A stretch of DNA of 64,000 nt from Streptomyces sp. S.PNR 29 (GCF_030386795.1 NZ_JANUQM010000005.1:310001-374000); one strand, 5' to 3'. Positions 41,841 to 51,172 are shown, counted from the first letter of the stretch. Numbers and translations are program-made. The notes: a model not told the origin generated them from the sequence alone.

Positions 41841-42368
41841 ATGGACGCTGGACTGTTGGTCCTCCGGCTGGTGGTGGGGCTGCTCATCGCCGCGCACGGT
41901 GTGCAGAAGGTGAGCTTCCGGCTCGGGGGCAACGGATTCGCGGGCGGGACCGAGGAGTTCCGCCGGGACGGATTCCGCGGCGGCCGGCTGACCGCGCTCG
42001 TCGCGGGAGCCAGTCAGATCGGTTCCGGCCTGTTCCTGACGGCGGGGCTGCTCACGCCCCTGGCCGCGATGGCCGCGATGGGTGTGATGACCGTTGCGGG
42101 CACCGTGAAATGGCCCAAGGGGCTGTGGGTCCAGAACGACGGCTACGAATATCCCCTGGTCCTGGTCGTCGTCTCCGCCGTCCTGGCCCTGACCGGGCCC
42201 GGACGGTGGTCCGTGGATCACGCGCTGGCCGTCACCCCCTGGCCGGTGTGGGTCTCCGTCGCCGCGATCGTGACGGGTCCGGCGAGCGGCCTGCTGACGC
42301 GCGTGGTGCTGCACCGGCCGGCCACCGCCGCACCGGAGAGGGCGCGGCATGCGCAGGCTGCTGAGTGA
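41841..42368 (+). CDS. DoxX family membrane protein
   Basis: A 175-residue membrane protein with four to five hydrophobic segments. The DoxX signature appears in LLVLRLVVGLLIAAHGVQK near residue 5, followed by SQIGSGLFLTAGLLTPLAAM near 58. DoxX proteins are small quinone-linked or redox-associated membrane proteins; in mycobacteria one links a superoxide dismutase and a thiol-oxidising system. Function here is unknown. Its last 20 bases overlap the start of the DUF1275 gene in another frame, which implies coupling. Confidence 0.85.
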   Translation: MDAGLLVLRLVVGLLIAAHGVQKVSFRLGGNGFAGGTEEFRRDGFRGGRLTALVAGASQIGSGLFLTAGLLTPLAAMAAMGVMTVAGTVKWPKGLWVQNDGYEYPLVLVVVSAVLALTGPGRWSVDHALAVTPWPVWVSVAAIVTGPASGLLTRVVLHRPATAAPERARHAQAAE

Positions 42369-43086
42369 CGCGCTGCGCACCCTGGTACCGCGCGGTGAGG
42401 AACGGCACGGCCCGCTGCCTCCCCTGATGCTGGTCCTGACGGTGGTCACCGGTCTGGTCGACGCCGTGAGCTACCTGGCACTCGGGCACGTCTTCGTCGC
42501 CAACATGACCGGGAACGTGGTCTTCCTGGGATTCGCTCTGTCAGGCGACGAGAGCCTGTCCGCGCTCGCGTCGGTCGTCGCGATGGGCTCCTTCCTCGTC
42601 GGCGCGCTCGCGGGGGGCAAGCTCAGCACTCGGTTCGCCACGCACCGGGGCCACCTGCTGAGTTCGGCCGCGGCTGTGCAGACCGTCCTGGTCTTGGTCA
42701 CGGTGGTGGCCGCCGCCGTATCGGACGGCCGGGTCACCCCCGGCGTCCAGTACACGCTGATCGTGTTCCTGGGCCTCGCCATGGGTCTGCAGAACGCGGT
42801 CGCCCGGCGCCTGGGGGTCCCGGACCTCACGACGACCGTCCTGACCCTGACCCTGACGGGCCTGGCAGCGGACTCCACTCCGGCCGGCGGCGAGGCGCCG
42901 CGCCCCGGCCGCCGGGTCCTCTCCGTGCTCGCGATGTTCCTCGGCGCGCTCATGGGAGGCCGGCTCGTCCTGCACGGCCATCTTGTCCTCACCCTGGGCC
43001 TGGCCGTGGTGTTGCTCGCGGTCACCGCCGTGGTCACGCATCGTCTGTCGTCGGCCGATGCGAGCTGGGTCCGGCCGAGGCCCTGA
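42349..43086 (+). CDS. DUF1275 (YoaK) family membrane protein
   Basis: A 245-residue membrane protein with six hydrophobic segments. The family hallmark is the opening LTVVTGLVDAVSYLALGHVF followed by ANMTGNVVFLGFAL near residue 50, with GLQNAVARRLGVPDLTTTVLT near 145. YoaK/DUF1275 proteins have no proven function and are listed as putative transporters. The gene overlaps the end of the DoxX gene by 20 bases, so both are expected to be made together. Confidence 0.92.
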   Translation: MRRLLSDALRTLVPRGEERHGPLPPLMLVLTVVTGLVDAVSYLALGHVFVANMTGNVVFLGFALSGDESLSALASVVAMGSFLVGALAGGKLSTRFATHRGHLLSSAAAVQTVLVLVTVVAAAVSDGRVTPGVQYTLIVFLGLAMGLQNAVARRLGVPDLTTTVLTLTLTGLAADSTPAGGEAPRPGRRVLSVLAMFLGALMGGRLVLHGHLVLTLGLAVVLLAVTAVVTHRLSSADASWVRPRP

Positions 43087-43154
43087 ATGACCCACCGGCC
43101 CACCGGTGGCTGCACCGACAGTCAACGCGTTCGCACTCACCCGCATGGACCAGC

Positions 43155-44822
43155 ATGAGCACCTCACCGTCCTCCTCATCCACCCAGCCCCCGAAGCCGG
43201 ATTCGCCATGGGCACCGCTCGCAGCACGCCTCTTCCGGGCCCTGTGGATCGCCCAGCTGGTCTCCAACATCGGCAGCTGGATGCAGATGGTGGGCGCACA
43301 GTGGCTGCTGATCGGACATGACGCGGCACTGGTGACGCTGGTCCAGACGGCCTCCAGCCTGCCCGTGGTGCTCCTGGCGCTGCCCTCCGGCGTGGTCGCC
43401 GACCGCTATGACCGTCGCGGAGTGCTCCTGACCGCGCAGCTGGCCATGCTCGCGGTCTCCGGCGTGCTGACCGCGCTGGCGTTCGCGGACGCGCTCACTC
43501 CCTTGCTGTTGCTGATCCTCACCTTCCTGCTGGGATGCGGCACCGCGTTGATGGGCCCGGCCTGGCAGGCCATCCAGCCGGAGCTGGTGGAACGCCGCCA
43601 ACTGGGACAGGCCGCCGCGCTCGGCGGCGTGAACATGAACCTGGCCCGCGCCGTCGGGCCGGCCGTCGGCGGAGTGGTCGTGGCGGCGGCGGGCGCGGGC
43701 TGGGTGTTCGCCTTCAACGCCGCTTCCTATCTCGGCATCACCCTCGTGCTGATGCTCTGGCGGCGTCCCCGGGCTGTCGCCACCGCTGCGGGAGGCGAGA
43801 AGCTGCTGAGTGCCCTTGACGCAGGCCGCCGCTATGTCTGGTACGCGCCGGACGTCCGCAGGGTCCTGCTGCGGATGGCCCTGTTCATCCCCGGCGGCGC
43901 CGCTCTGTGGGCGCTGCTTCCCCTGGTCGCGAGTCGCTCCCTGCACCTGGGCTCGGGCGGCTACGGACTGCTGCTGGGCGCGGTCGGGGTCGGAGCGGTC
44001 GCGGGCGCCTTCGTGCTGCCTCGCAGCAACAGAGTGCTCGGCGCCAACGGCACTCTGTGCGGCGGCGCCCTGGTCTTCGCGGGTGTCCTCGTCGTCCTGG
44101 CCACCATACGGATCCCGTGGTTGGTCACCGTGGCGCTGCTGTTCGCCGGGCTGGCGTGGATCGGGGTGCTGTCCACCCTCAACGCGGCCATGCAGACGCG
44201 GCTCCCCGGCTGGGTCAGGGCCCGCGGCCTCGCCGTCTATCTTCTTGTCTTCCAGGGCGGCCAGGCGCTGGTGGCACCGCTGTGGGGCGCCCTCGCCGAC
44301 CGGCTGGGGCTCACCGTCCCGCTCCTGACGGGCAGCACGTTGCTGCTGCTCAGCGCCACCAGCGTGCGTCGCTGGCCGCTGCACGGGACGGAAAGCATCG
44401 ACCCCTCCCCCTCCGCGCACTGGCCGGTCCCGCCCCTGGTGTTCGAGCCGGGCCCAACCACCGGCCCGGTACTCATCACCGTTTCCTACCGCGTCGCGCC
44501 AGGAAAGGAACCAGCCTTCAGCGACTGCATGGACCACGTCGCCCGTTCCCGGCGGCGCACCGGAGCCCTGACCTGGGGTCTGTACCAGGACGGACAGGAT
44601 CCCGGGCACTTCATCGAGACCTACCTCGTCGTCTCCTGGTCCGAGCATCTCGCCCAGCACAGCGACCGGCTCACCCGCACCGACCGCCGCTACGAGGAGC
44701 GGGCACGCCGTCTCCTGGTCCCCGGCACCCGGCCGGAGGTGACCCATGCCTTCGACGCGTCCTCGGGACCCGTCGTACCGGCGACAACGCATCCATCGTG
44801 GAAGGGAGACGGTGCACAGTGA
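43155..44822 (+). CDS. MFS transporter (MFS_3/DHA3 type) with C-terminal ABM-like domain
   Basis: A 555-residue protein. Residues about 20-415 form a major-facilitator transporter: QLVSNIGSWMQMVGAQWLL near 33, the motif-A-like GVVADRYDRRGVL near 78, and QPELVERRQLGQAAALGG near 140, which place it in the enterobactin-exporter-like MFS_3 group. After membrane segment 12, residues about 435-530 form a soluble domain beginning VLITVSYRVAPGKEPAFSDC. It resembles antibiotic-biosynthesis-monooxygenase (dimeric alpha-beta barrel) proteins. Export of a small molecule or siderophore-like compound is plausible. The stop overlaps the pirin start (GTGA). Confidence 0.88.
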   Translation: MSTSPSSSSTQPPKPDSPWAPLAARLFRALWIAQLVSNIGSWMQMVGAQWLLIGHDAALVTLVQTASSLPVVLLALPSGVVADRYDRRGVLLTAQLAMLAVSGVLTALAFADALTPLLLLILTFLLGCGTALMGPAWQAIQPELVERRQLGQAAALGGVNMNLARAVGPAVGGVVVAAAGAGWVFAFNAASYLGITLVLMLWRRPRAVATAAGGEKLLSALDAGRRYVWYAPDVRRVLLRMALFIPGGAALWALLPLVASRSLHLGSGGYGLLLGAVGVGAVAGAFVLPRSNRVLGANGTLCGGALVFAGVLVVLATIRIPWLVTVALLFAGLAWIGVLSTLNAAMQTRLPGWVRARGLAVYLLVFQGGQALVAPLWGALADRLGLTVPLLTGSTLLLLSATSVRRWPLHGTESIDPSPSAHWPVPPLVFEPGPTTGPVLITVSYRVAPGKEPAFSDCMDHVARSRRRTGALTWGLYQDGQDPGHFIETYLVVSWSEHLAQHSDRLTRTDRRYEERARRLLVPGTRPEVTHAFDASSGPVVPATTHPSWKGDGAQ

Positions 44823-45808
44823 GCAACGTCGAGACAGAGCCGACCGAGTCGCACGGCCCGACACCGGCCGACAGCGGCCGTGACGCGAGGGCTCCACGCG
44901 TCGACGTACTCGCCCCGAGGGACGTGCCCCTCGGCGGCCCACGGGCGATGAAAGTACGGCGCACACTGCCGCAGCGCGCCCGGACGCTGATCGGCGCCTG
45001 GTGCTTCGTGGATCACTACGGCCCCGACGACGTCGCCGACACGGGTGGCATGGACGTCGCTCCCCATCCGCACACTGGGCTGCAGACGGTGAGCTGGCTG
45101 TTCAGTGGAGAGATCGAGCACCGCGACAGCCTCGGCAGTCACGCGCTGGTACGACCGGGCGAGTTGAACCTCATGACGGGCGGGTACGGCATCAGCCACT
45201 CGGAGGTCTCGACGGCGCGGACCACGATCCTGCACGGCGTCCAGCTGTGGGTGGCGCTGCCCGACCAGCACAGGTACGGCGAACGCGACTTCCACCACTA
45301 CGTGCCCGACCCCGTACGGATCACGGGAGCCGAAATCAGGGTGTTCCTGGGCTCCTTCGCCGGGTCCGTCTCCCCTGTACCGACCTTCACGCCTCTGCTC
45401 GGCGCCGAAATTCTCCTGGCTCCCCGTGCGACCGTCACGCTCGCCGTCGATCCCGCCTTCGAGCACGGCCTTCTCGTCGACCGAGGACCTGTCCGCGTGT
45501 CCGACGCCCTCCTGCATCCCGCGGAGTTGGGATACACGGACACCGGGGACCGCACATTGACGCTCACGAATGAGTCGGACCACGCGGCACGGACCGTCCT
45601 GCTCGGTGGAACGCCCTTCGACGAACAGATCGTCATGTGGTGGAACTTCATCGGCCGCGGCCACCAAGAGATCGTCCGGGCTCGCGAGGACTGGCAGAAC
45701 GCCTCCGACCGCTTCGGCGCGGTCGAGGGATACGACGGAGACCGCCTTCCCGCGCCCGCCCTGCCGAACGCCGCCATCGCACCTCGCGGAAACCCCTCGC
45801 GCCGCTGA
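44819..45808 (+). CDS. Pirin family protein
   Basis: A 329-residue bicupin starting at a GTG overlapping the MFS stop. The N-terminal cupin has the metal-binding pattern: VDHYGPDD, then APHPHTGLQTVSWLFSGEIEHRDSLGS near residue 82, giving the expected His, His, His and Glu ligands. Near 118 stands LNLMTGGYGISHSE. Pirins bind Fe; some oxidise flavonols such as quercetin and others are redox sensors. The C-terminal cupin ends near 290. The long N-terminal tail (about 40 residues) is disordered. The coupling to the transporter suggests a common substrate or stress. Confidence 0.92.
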   Translation: MSNVETEPTESHGPTPADSGRDARAPRVDVLAPRDVPLGGPRAMKVRRTLPQRARTLIGAWCFVDHYGPDDVADTGGMDVAPHPHTGLQTVSWLFSGEIEHRDSLGSHALVRPGELNLMTGGYGISHSEVSTARTTILHGVQLWVALPDQHRYGERDFHHYVPDPVRITGAEIRVFLGSFAGSVSPVPTFTPLLGAEILLAPRATVTLAVDPAFEHGLLVDRGPVRVSDALLHPAELGYTDTGDRTLTLTNESDHAARTVLLGGTPFDEQIVMWWNFIGRGHQEIVRAREDWQNASDRFGAVEGYDGDRLPAPALPNAAIAPRGNPSRR

Positions 45809-45838
45809 GCCGCACCCACCGAAAGGATCCCGACCCCC

Positions 45839-46177
45839 ATGAGCCAGCCCTCCGCCACCCCGACCGTGGAACGGGTGGACGCCCGGCACCGTTACGAAAT
45901 CCTGGTCGACGGCAGGCGCGTCGGCCTGACCGCCTACCGCGACCGAGGTGAGCAGCGGGTCTTTCACCACACCGAAGTCGACGACGCCTTCACCGGCCAG
46001 GGACTCGCAGCCCAGTTGGTCCATGAGGCACTCACCGACGTGCGCAGGTCGGGCAAGCGCATCGTGCCGGTCTGCCCCTATGTCGCCAAGTACCTGACCC
46101 GGCATGAGGAGTTCGACGACATCACCGATCCGGTGACCCCTGAGGTCCTGGAGTGGCTGGACACGGAGCTGGGCTGA
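45839..46177 (+). CDS. Small GNAT-type N-acetyltransferase
   Basis: A 112-residue protein of the short GNAT class (YjdJ/Gtn-like). It has DGRRVGLTAYRDR near residue 25, HTEVDDAFTGQGLAAQLVHEAL near 43 with the acetyl-CoA phosphate-binding pattern Q-G-L-A, and GKRIVPVCPYVAKYLTRHEEF near 75. These minimal acetyltransferases are widespread and their substrates are unknown. It lies 30 bases after the pirin gene and is the last gene of the rightward series; a hairpin terminator follows. Confidence 0.92.
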   Translation: MSQPSATPTVERVDARHRYEILVDGRRVGLTAYRDRGEQRVFHHTEVDDAFTGQGLAAQLVHEALTDVRRSGKRIVPVCPYVAKYLTRHEEFDDITDPVTPEVLEWLDTELG

Positions 46178-46227
46178 CGGCCGGGTCGGTCCACTCACCC
46201 ACCTACGGATGTCCCGAGCCCGACGGG

Positions 46228-46259
46228 AAAGGGCCTGGCAGCGTCGGCTGCCGGGCCCT
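46228..46259. terminator. Bidirectional hairpin terminator between GNAT and AraC genes
   Basis: Arms AAGGGCCTGGCAGC (46228-46241) and GCTGCCGGGCCCTT (46246-46259) pair over 14 bases with one mismatch around the loop GTCG. It lies between two convergent genes, and the A/T ends serve both directions. Confidence 0.85.
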
Positions 46260-46275
46260 TCGTCGCGCAGCACGG

Positions 46276-47133
46276 TCAGCTGGCAACCCACGCGTCGGTG
46301 GCCGGAGAGCCGACGCCCGAGGCTGCCAGCGCCTGCCATTCGCTGGGGGACATCCCGTACGCGTCCCGGAAGGTGCGGCTGAAATGCGCTGGGCTGCTGA
46401 AACCCCACCGGTGCGCCACAGCGGCCACAGTGATCCGTCGGTTCGGTGTCCGGCTCAGTTCGTGTCTGCACGCGTCGAGTCTCCGCTGGCGCACCCACTG
46501 GCTCACCGTGGTGCCGTCGTTCTGGAAGAGCTTGTGCAGGTAGCGGACCGAGATGTGGTGCGCGCGTGCGATCGCCTCCGGTGACAGGTCCGGCTCCATC
46601 AGATGCTCTTCGATATAGGTCCGGATCCGGAGCAGCATCTCGGTGCCGGCCCTCGACACACTCGACGCCTCGGCAGCGGTCTCCGTCTCAAGGAGTTCCA
46701 TGACAAGGACAGTGACGAGATCCATGGCACTGCGGGCGAGCCGGTCACCGATCACCGACGTCCGGAACTCCGTCTCGGCGGCGAGCGCGGAGAGAAGGTC
46801 CGACACCAGCGCGCCCAAGCCCCGGCAGCCTCGCACGGTCGCCCCCGCGACGCGGTCCAGATCCGACTCCGAAACTCCCAGATAGCAGCGCGGTATACGG
46901 AAGACCGTCATCCGGCAGTCGTCGCTGAACCGCAGGGAATGACGCCGACCTGGATCGCAGAAAGCAAGGTCACCCGGCTCCAGGTACACCTCGTCCCCTT
47001 CCCAGGTGATCGCGACCGAGCGGCGGTCGAACATTCCCAGGTAGAGGACTTCCTGATTCTCCTCGTCGGGCACGGCGGCAACGATCTGGACGCATCCGGA
47101 TGCCGTGGTCGTTTTGGGTTCGGCGGTGGGCAT
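46276..47133 (-). CDS. AraC-family regulator with N-terminal cupin-like sensor
   Basis: About 285 residues from the ATG at 47133. The frame is open 15 codons further. The N-terminal region is a cupin-type AraC-binding-like domain, with YLEPGDLAFCDPGRRHSLRF near residue 55, and is shorter than in the paralogue at 51720. The C-terminal double helix-turn-helix begins IRTYIEEHLMEPDLSPEAIA, continues HHISVRYLHKLFQNDGTTVS, and ends with RWGFSSPAHFSRTFRDAYG. Its DNA-binding half closely matches that of the 51720 protein. It is convergent to the GNAT gene and downstream of an esterase, which it may control. Confidence 0.92.
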   Translation of the reverse strand: MPTAEPKTTTASGCVQIVAAVPDEENQEVLYLGMFDRRSVAITWEGDEVYLEPGDLAFCDPGRRHSLRFSDDCRMTVFRIPRCYLGVSESDLDRVAGATVRGCRGLGALVSDLLSALAAETEFRTSVIGDRLARSAMDLVTVLVMELLETETAAEASSVSRAGTEMLLRIRTYIEEHLMEPDLSPEAIARAHHISVRYLHKLFQNDGTTVSQWVRQRRLDACRHELSRTPNRRITVAAVAHRWGFSSPAHFSRTFRDAYGMSPSEWQALAASGVGSPATDAWVAS

Positions 47134-47251
47134 GCTGCTCTTCCCAGGTGAAGGACGTGCCGACGTAGGCGGCCTCATGTCCCTTCAGCCTGGCAAGAGC
47201 CTGCTGCGCAGGCATCAGTAAGTTGACGGTCGATTCCTCAGGAGCGGGCCG

Positions 47252-48247
47252 TCAGCTCCGGTCGGCCAGGGCGTCCCCGAGGAAGTGGCCGCCCTGGCTG
47301 ATCGCGGCCCGCGTCGGAGGGCTGTTCCGCAAAGGGTTCAGGGAGACGAAGTCGTGCACCGTCCCCAGATAGCGAACGGCGGTCACGGGCACCCCCGCCA
47401 GCCGCAGCGAGCGAGCGTACTGTTCGCCCTCGTCCCGTACGACATCCGCCTCCGCCGACACGACCAGGGCAGGGGGCAGTCCCGCGAGATCCTCGGGGGT
47501 GGCCCGCAGCGGCGCGGCCGTGGGCTCCGCGAGGTCGCGCTCGTCGTCGACGTACTGCCGCCAGTACCACTCGACAGCCGCGCGCGTCAGGAGGTAGCCG
47601 TACTCGAACTGTTCTGCCGACTCGGTGTCGCTGTCCGGGTCGGTCATCGGGTAGTAGAGCAACTGCGCGCGGATGCGGGGACCGCCGCGCTGCTTGGCCA
47701 GCATGGTGAGGGCCGTGGCCATGGTCGCGCCGACGCAGTCGCCGGCCACCGCCAGCCTGCGGTCGTCCAGGGCCAGTTCGGCCGCCTGCTCGACCACCCA
47801 GGTCAGCAGCGCGTACGACTCCTCCAGCGGGACCGGGTAGCGGGCCTCCGGAGTACGGGTGTATTCGGGCACCACGAAGGCGGCGCCACTGATGGCTGCC
47901 AGCTCGCTGATCATCCGCGCATGCGTCCGGCCGTCACCGAGCATCCAGCGGCCGCCATGGAGGTACACGACCACGGGAAGGGGACCGGTCGGCCGCGTCG
48001 GCCGGAACAGCCAGAAGCCGACGAGCCCGGAGGGACCCACCGGTGCCACCCTGAACTCCGCGTCCACGGCGAAGTTGTCCGGCGTGTGGCCCTGCATCTC
48101 CAGCAGTGCCTGCCGACCGTCGACGGGTCCGAGCTGGTGCAGGTACGGCGGTGCGGCACAGGCGTCGACGAGCCGCTGGACGAGGGGATCGAGGACGACG
48201 GCAGGACGGTCGCGTCCGCCGGAATCCGTGGGGGGGTCGAAGTTCAC
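47252..48247 (-). CDS. HSL-family alpha/beta hydrolase with Cys in place of the nucleophile Ser
   Basis: A 331-residue paralogue of the esterase at 37776. The oxyanion motif reads VYLHGGRWMLGD near residue 96, with Arg after HGG. The elbow reads VAGDCVGATMA near 168, where the paralogue has GDSVGG, so the nucleophile position is Cys (codon TGC). The acid motif VSAEADVVRDEGE near 262 and the histidine motif GTVHDFVSLN near 293 are conserved. The rest of the fold is well kept (TPEDLAGLPPALV). It could be a slow hydrolase, a thiol-dependent acyltransferase, or a binding protein. Neighbours are AraC and LAL regulators on the same strand. Confidence 0.92.
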   Translation of the reverse strand: MNFDPPTDSGGRDRPAVVLDPLVQRLVDACAAPPYLHQLGPVDGRQALLEMQGHTPDNFAVDAEFRVAPVGPSGLVGFWLFRPTRPTGPLPVVVYLHGGRWMLGDGRTHARMISELAAISGAAFVVPEYTRTPEARYPVPLEESYALLTWVVEQAAELALDDRRLAVAGDCVGATMATALTMLAKQRGGPRIRAQLLYYPMTDPDSDTESAEQFEYGYLLTRAAVEWYWRQYVDDERDLAEPTAAPLRATPEDLAGLPPALVVSAEADVVRDEGEQYARSLRLAGVPVTAVRYLGTVHDFVSLNPLRNSPPTRAAISQGGHFLGDALADRS

Positions 48248-48358
48248 ACATCTCCCTGCAACGTCACTGTTGCGCGCTGTCGGTCCTCATGCCGAAGGCC
48301 ATGGCAGGTGAGGCCGAATGGCAGGAGTGCCTCTACCGTACGGCTCATCGTTGCGGCC

Positions 48359-51172
48359 TCACAGGTCCTCGAAGAGACCGCGGAGCTGGTTGCGGCTGCT
48401 GACCCCCAGCTTCGGATACACGTTGTAGAGGTGGGAACTGACCGTGCGAGGGGACAGCATCAGCTGCTCGGCTATCTCCCGATTGCGCAGCCCCCGCGCG
48501 GCCAGCCGGACGATCTCCCGCTGCTGGGCGGTCAGTTCCGCCAGTGGGTCGGCCTTGGCGGGCTCGGTGGCCACGCCGCTGGCCCGCAGCTCCACCCGTG
48601 CCTCGCCCGCCAGGGCCGCCGCGCCGAGCCGGGTGAACGACTCCAGGGCCGTGGCCAGGAGCGGGCGGGCATCCAGAGGGCGCCGCCGCCTGCGCAGCCA
48701 CTGCGCGTAGTGCAGCCTTGCCTGCGCCCTTGCCAACGGCCACTGATCACCCGCCGGGTTCACCGTGGCGAGCCGGAAGTGGTGCTCGGCGTCCTTGGGG
48801 TCGCCGGTCAGCGCGGCGGTGTGGTGCAGCAGCAGCGTCATCCGGGTCGTCGGCTGCGGCCCCATCGCGGCGCGCACCGCCTCGACGATGCGCGCTGCCT
48901 CCTTCTCCCGGCCCGTGCGCTGGGCGGCCGCGGCGAGATCTGCGATCGACCGGGGTGACAGGAAGTAGTGCAGAGGCGTGCCGTCCTCGCCGAACAGCAG
49001 CCGAAACTGCCGGAACGCGCCGTCGAAGTCGCCGGCCGACACGGCAGCGGTACCCGCGGCCCGCAGGAGGCGGGCGTGGGTGGCGCGGTTCTCCTCCAGG
49101 CCGACCGCCGTCCAGGCCGGGTCCGCCGGCAGGTCGCCGGTCTCGCCCCGCAGGGCCCGCAGGGTGGCCCGCAGGGCCTCGACGTCGATCTGCACATGCC
49201 GCCACTTGTGGACGGCCGCCAACGCCGCGGACTTGTCCATGTGCTCGTCGGCCTCCGCCCATCGGCCGGTGTCGATCAGCGCCGTCGCCACCGCCGTGAG
49301 CGAGGGTGCGGCCGAGCCCAGGGCACCGTACGCGCTGAGCATGGCGTACCCCTGTCGGTGGGCGTCGACGCACAGGTCGGACTCGTCGGCGTACCAGGCC
49401 AGCGCGCCCAGCCCGAGGAGGCGGGTCATCGCCGCCACGCCGGTCGACTCCTCGGGCATCCCCGGGTCCAGGATTCGCCGGAGCAGCACGGGGGCCCGGG
49501 TGGGGTCGGCTCCGGCCAGGGAGGAGGCCTGCACCGCGTCGGAGCTGTGTCTCGTCGCCAGCTCGGCGTAGGGGGTCTCGGAGTTCCCGGTCCGCACTCC
49601 CTCCCGCAAAGCCACGACCGGGCGCCTGACTTCGGGCAGACCCGACTGGTAGCCGACTGCCGCGAGGATGCTGGTCAGAGCGACCACCGTCATGCCGTTC
49701 TCGGGGGGATTCGGCTCCAGCGCATTCATCAGTATCCGGAACGCCTGCCGCTGATGACCGAGCAGGGACATGCCCATGCCGGCGGCACAGGCCGCCATGC
49801 CCAGCAGATCCCGGTCCTCGGTCAGCGCGGTGACCTTGTCGAACAGCTCGCACACCCACAAGGAGTCGCCGACGTTCTGGGCGGCTCTCAGCGCCTTCGC
49901 GTACCGGCGGGCCCGGTCGGTGATCGCGGGGCTGCACTCGGCGGAACGTTGCAGCGCCTGGCCCGCCGCGTAGAAGCCGCCGCGCTTCTCGGCGAGTTCG
50001 GCGGTGTCCTCCAGAGCCGCCGCCACGGACTCGTCGTGGCCGACGCATGCCGCGGCCAGGTGCCAGGCGCGGCGGGCCGGGTCCGTCGTGAGGGCGTCCG
50101 CCAGGTCCCGATGAACCTGTTGCCGCAGGTGTGCCGGGGCCGCGTGATAGGCGCCCGTGCGGACCAGCGGATGCCGGAAGAGCACCTGCCCGTCCATGAC
50201 GGAGACGAGGCCGATCTCCTCGGCCGGGGCCCATGCCGACAGATCGGACCCTGCGCCGGCGGCGGCCATGACGGCGGCGAGGTCTTCGCCCTGCGACGCC
50301 GCGGCATACAGGATCAACCGCTGAGTCATCTGCGGCAGTTCGCGAAGCCGGGCGGCGTACAGCTCCTGGATGCGCTCCGTCCTCGGCAGTCCGCTGCCGG
50401 GCAGCACGCCCAGGCCGCCCGTTCCGGCCGCGCGGCACAGCTCGATGATGGCCAGCGGGTTGCCACCGGCCTGCCGCAGCAGCTCGATCCGTGTCCGGCC
50501 TGTGGGTGCCTGCGGCTGGGCGTCCAGGAGTTCGGCCGCTGCCTGTTCGGTCAGCGGCCCCAGCAGCACGGTGGGCAGGTCCGCCGGGACCCCGGTGGGG
50601 GCCGTGTGGCCACGTGCGGTCAGCAGCACTGACACGTCCTGTGCCGAGATTCGGCGCATCACGAAACCGCACACGTCGAGGGAGTCCCGGTCGAAGTGCT
50701 GGACGTCGTCGAGGGCCAGCAGGACGCGCTGCCGGTTCGAGACCTCGCTCAACAGCGCCAGGACGGCCGTACGCAGCAGCATGGAGTCGGGCGGTCCCTC
50801 GACAGCGATGCCGAACGCAGTGTCGAGTGCCTTGCGCAGATGGTCGGGCAGCGCGGCGGCATCGGACAGAACGGGGAGGAGCAACTGGTGCAGGGACGCG
50901 AAGGACTGAGGCGACTCGGCCTCGATGCCCTGGGACGCCAGGACGAGCGTTCCCTTGGCCCGGGCGTGGTCCACTGCGGCCGCCAGCAGCCTCGACTTGC
51001 CCGTGCCGGCGTCGCCGAGCAGGAGCAGCGTCCGTGGTGCGGTCCGCCCCTCCTCGACGATGTCCAGGACCTGAGCGACCTCGGCCTGCCGGCCCACCAG
51101 CTGTATGCCGGATACCGGGGAGTGCGTGCTGCCGCGCCTGGCTCCCGGCTCGACCTCGGTCAGTTCGGCCAC
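48359..51172 (-). CDS. LuxR-family LAL regulator with AAA ATPase domain
   Basis: A 937-residue large ATP-binding LuxR regulator starting at a GTG with AAGGAG five bases upstream. The N-terminal AAA/NB-ARC-like domain has Walker A LGDAGTGKSRLLAAA near residue 53 and Walker B VLLALDDVQHFD near 160. The long helical middle (about 300-840) fits TPR-like ligand-binding repeats. The C-terminal LuxR helix-turn-helix reads LTAQQREIVRLAARGLRNRE, then AEQLMLSPRTVSSHLYNVYP. Such regulators activate pathway genes in response to unknown effectors. A second LAL gene with the same orientation stands at 52880. Confidence 0.95.
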   Translation of the reverse strand: MAELTEVEPGARRGSTHSPVSGIQLVGRQAEVAQVLDIVEEGRTAPRTLLLLGDAGTGKSRLLAAAVDHARAKGTLVLASQGIEAESPQSFASLHQLLLPVLSDAAALPDHLRKALDTAFGIAVEGPPDSMLLRTAVLALLSEVSNRQRVLLALDDVQHFDRDSLDVCGFVMRRISAQDVSVLLTARGHTAPTGVPADLPTVLLGPLTEQAAAELLDAQPQAPTGRTRIELLRQAGGNPLAIIELCRAAGTGGLGVLPGSGLPRTERIQELYAARLRELPQMTQRLILYAAASQGEDLAAVMAAAGAGSDLSAWAPAEEIGLVSVMDGQVLFRHPLVRTGAYHAAPAHLRQQVHRDLADALTTDPARRAWHLAAACVGHDESVAAALEDTAELAEKRGGFYAAGQALQRSAECSPAITDRARRYAKALRAAQNVGDSLWVCELFDKVTALTEDRDLLGMAACAAGMGMSLLGHQRQAFRILMNALEPNPPENGMTVVALTSILAAVGYQSGLPEVRRPVVALREGVRTGNSETPYAELATRHSSDAVQASSLAGADPTRAPVLLRRILDPGMPEESTGVAAMTRLLGLGALAWYADESDLCVDAHRQGYAMLSAYGALGSAAPSLTAVATALIDTGRWAEADEHMDKSAALAAVHKWRHVQIDVEALRATLRALRGETGDLPADPAWTAVGLEENRATHARLLRAAGTAAVSAGDFDGAFRQFRLLFGEDGTPLHYFLSPRSIADLAAAAQRTGREKEAARIVEAVRAAMGPQPTTRMTLLLHHTAALTGDPKDAEHHFRLATVNPAGDQWPLARAQARLHYAQWLRRRRRPLDARPLLATALESFTRLGAAALAGEARVELRASGVATEPAKADPLAELTAQQREIVRLAARGLRNREIAEQLMLSPRTVSSHLYNVYPKLGVSSRNQLRGLFEDL

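Noticed and set aside
39121..46177. A biosynthetic gene cluster around the MFS, pirin and amidohydrolase genes
   Set aside because: There is no core synthase (PKS, NRPS, terpene or RiPP genes); the set fits detoxification or redox stress better.
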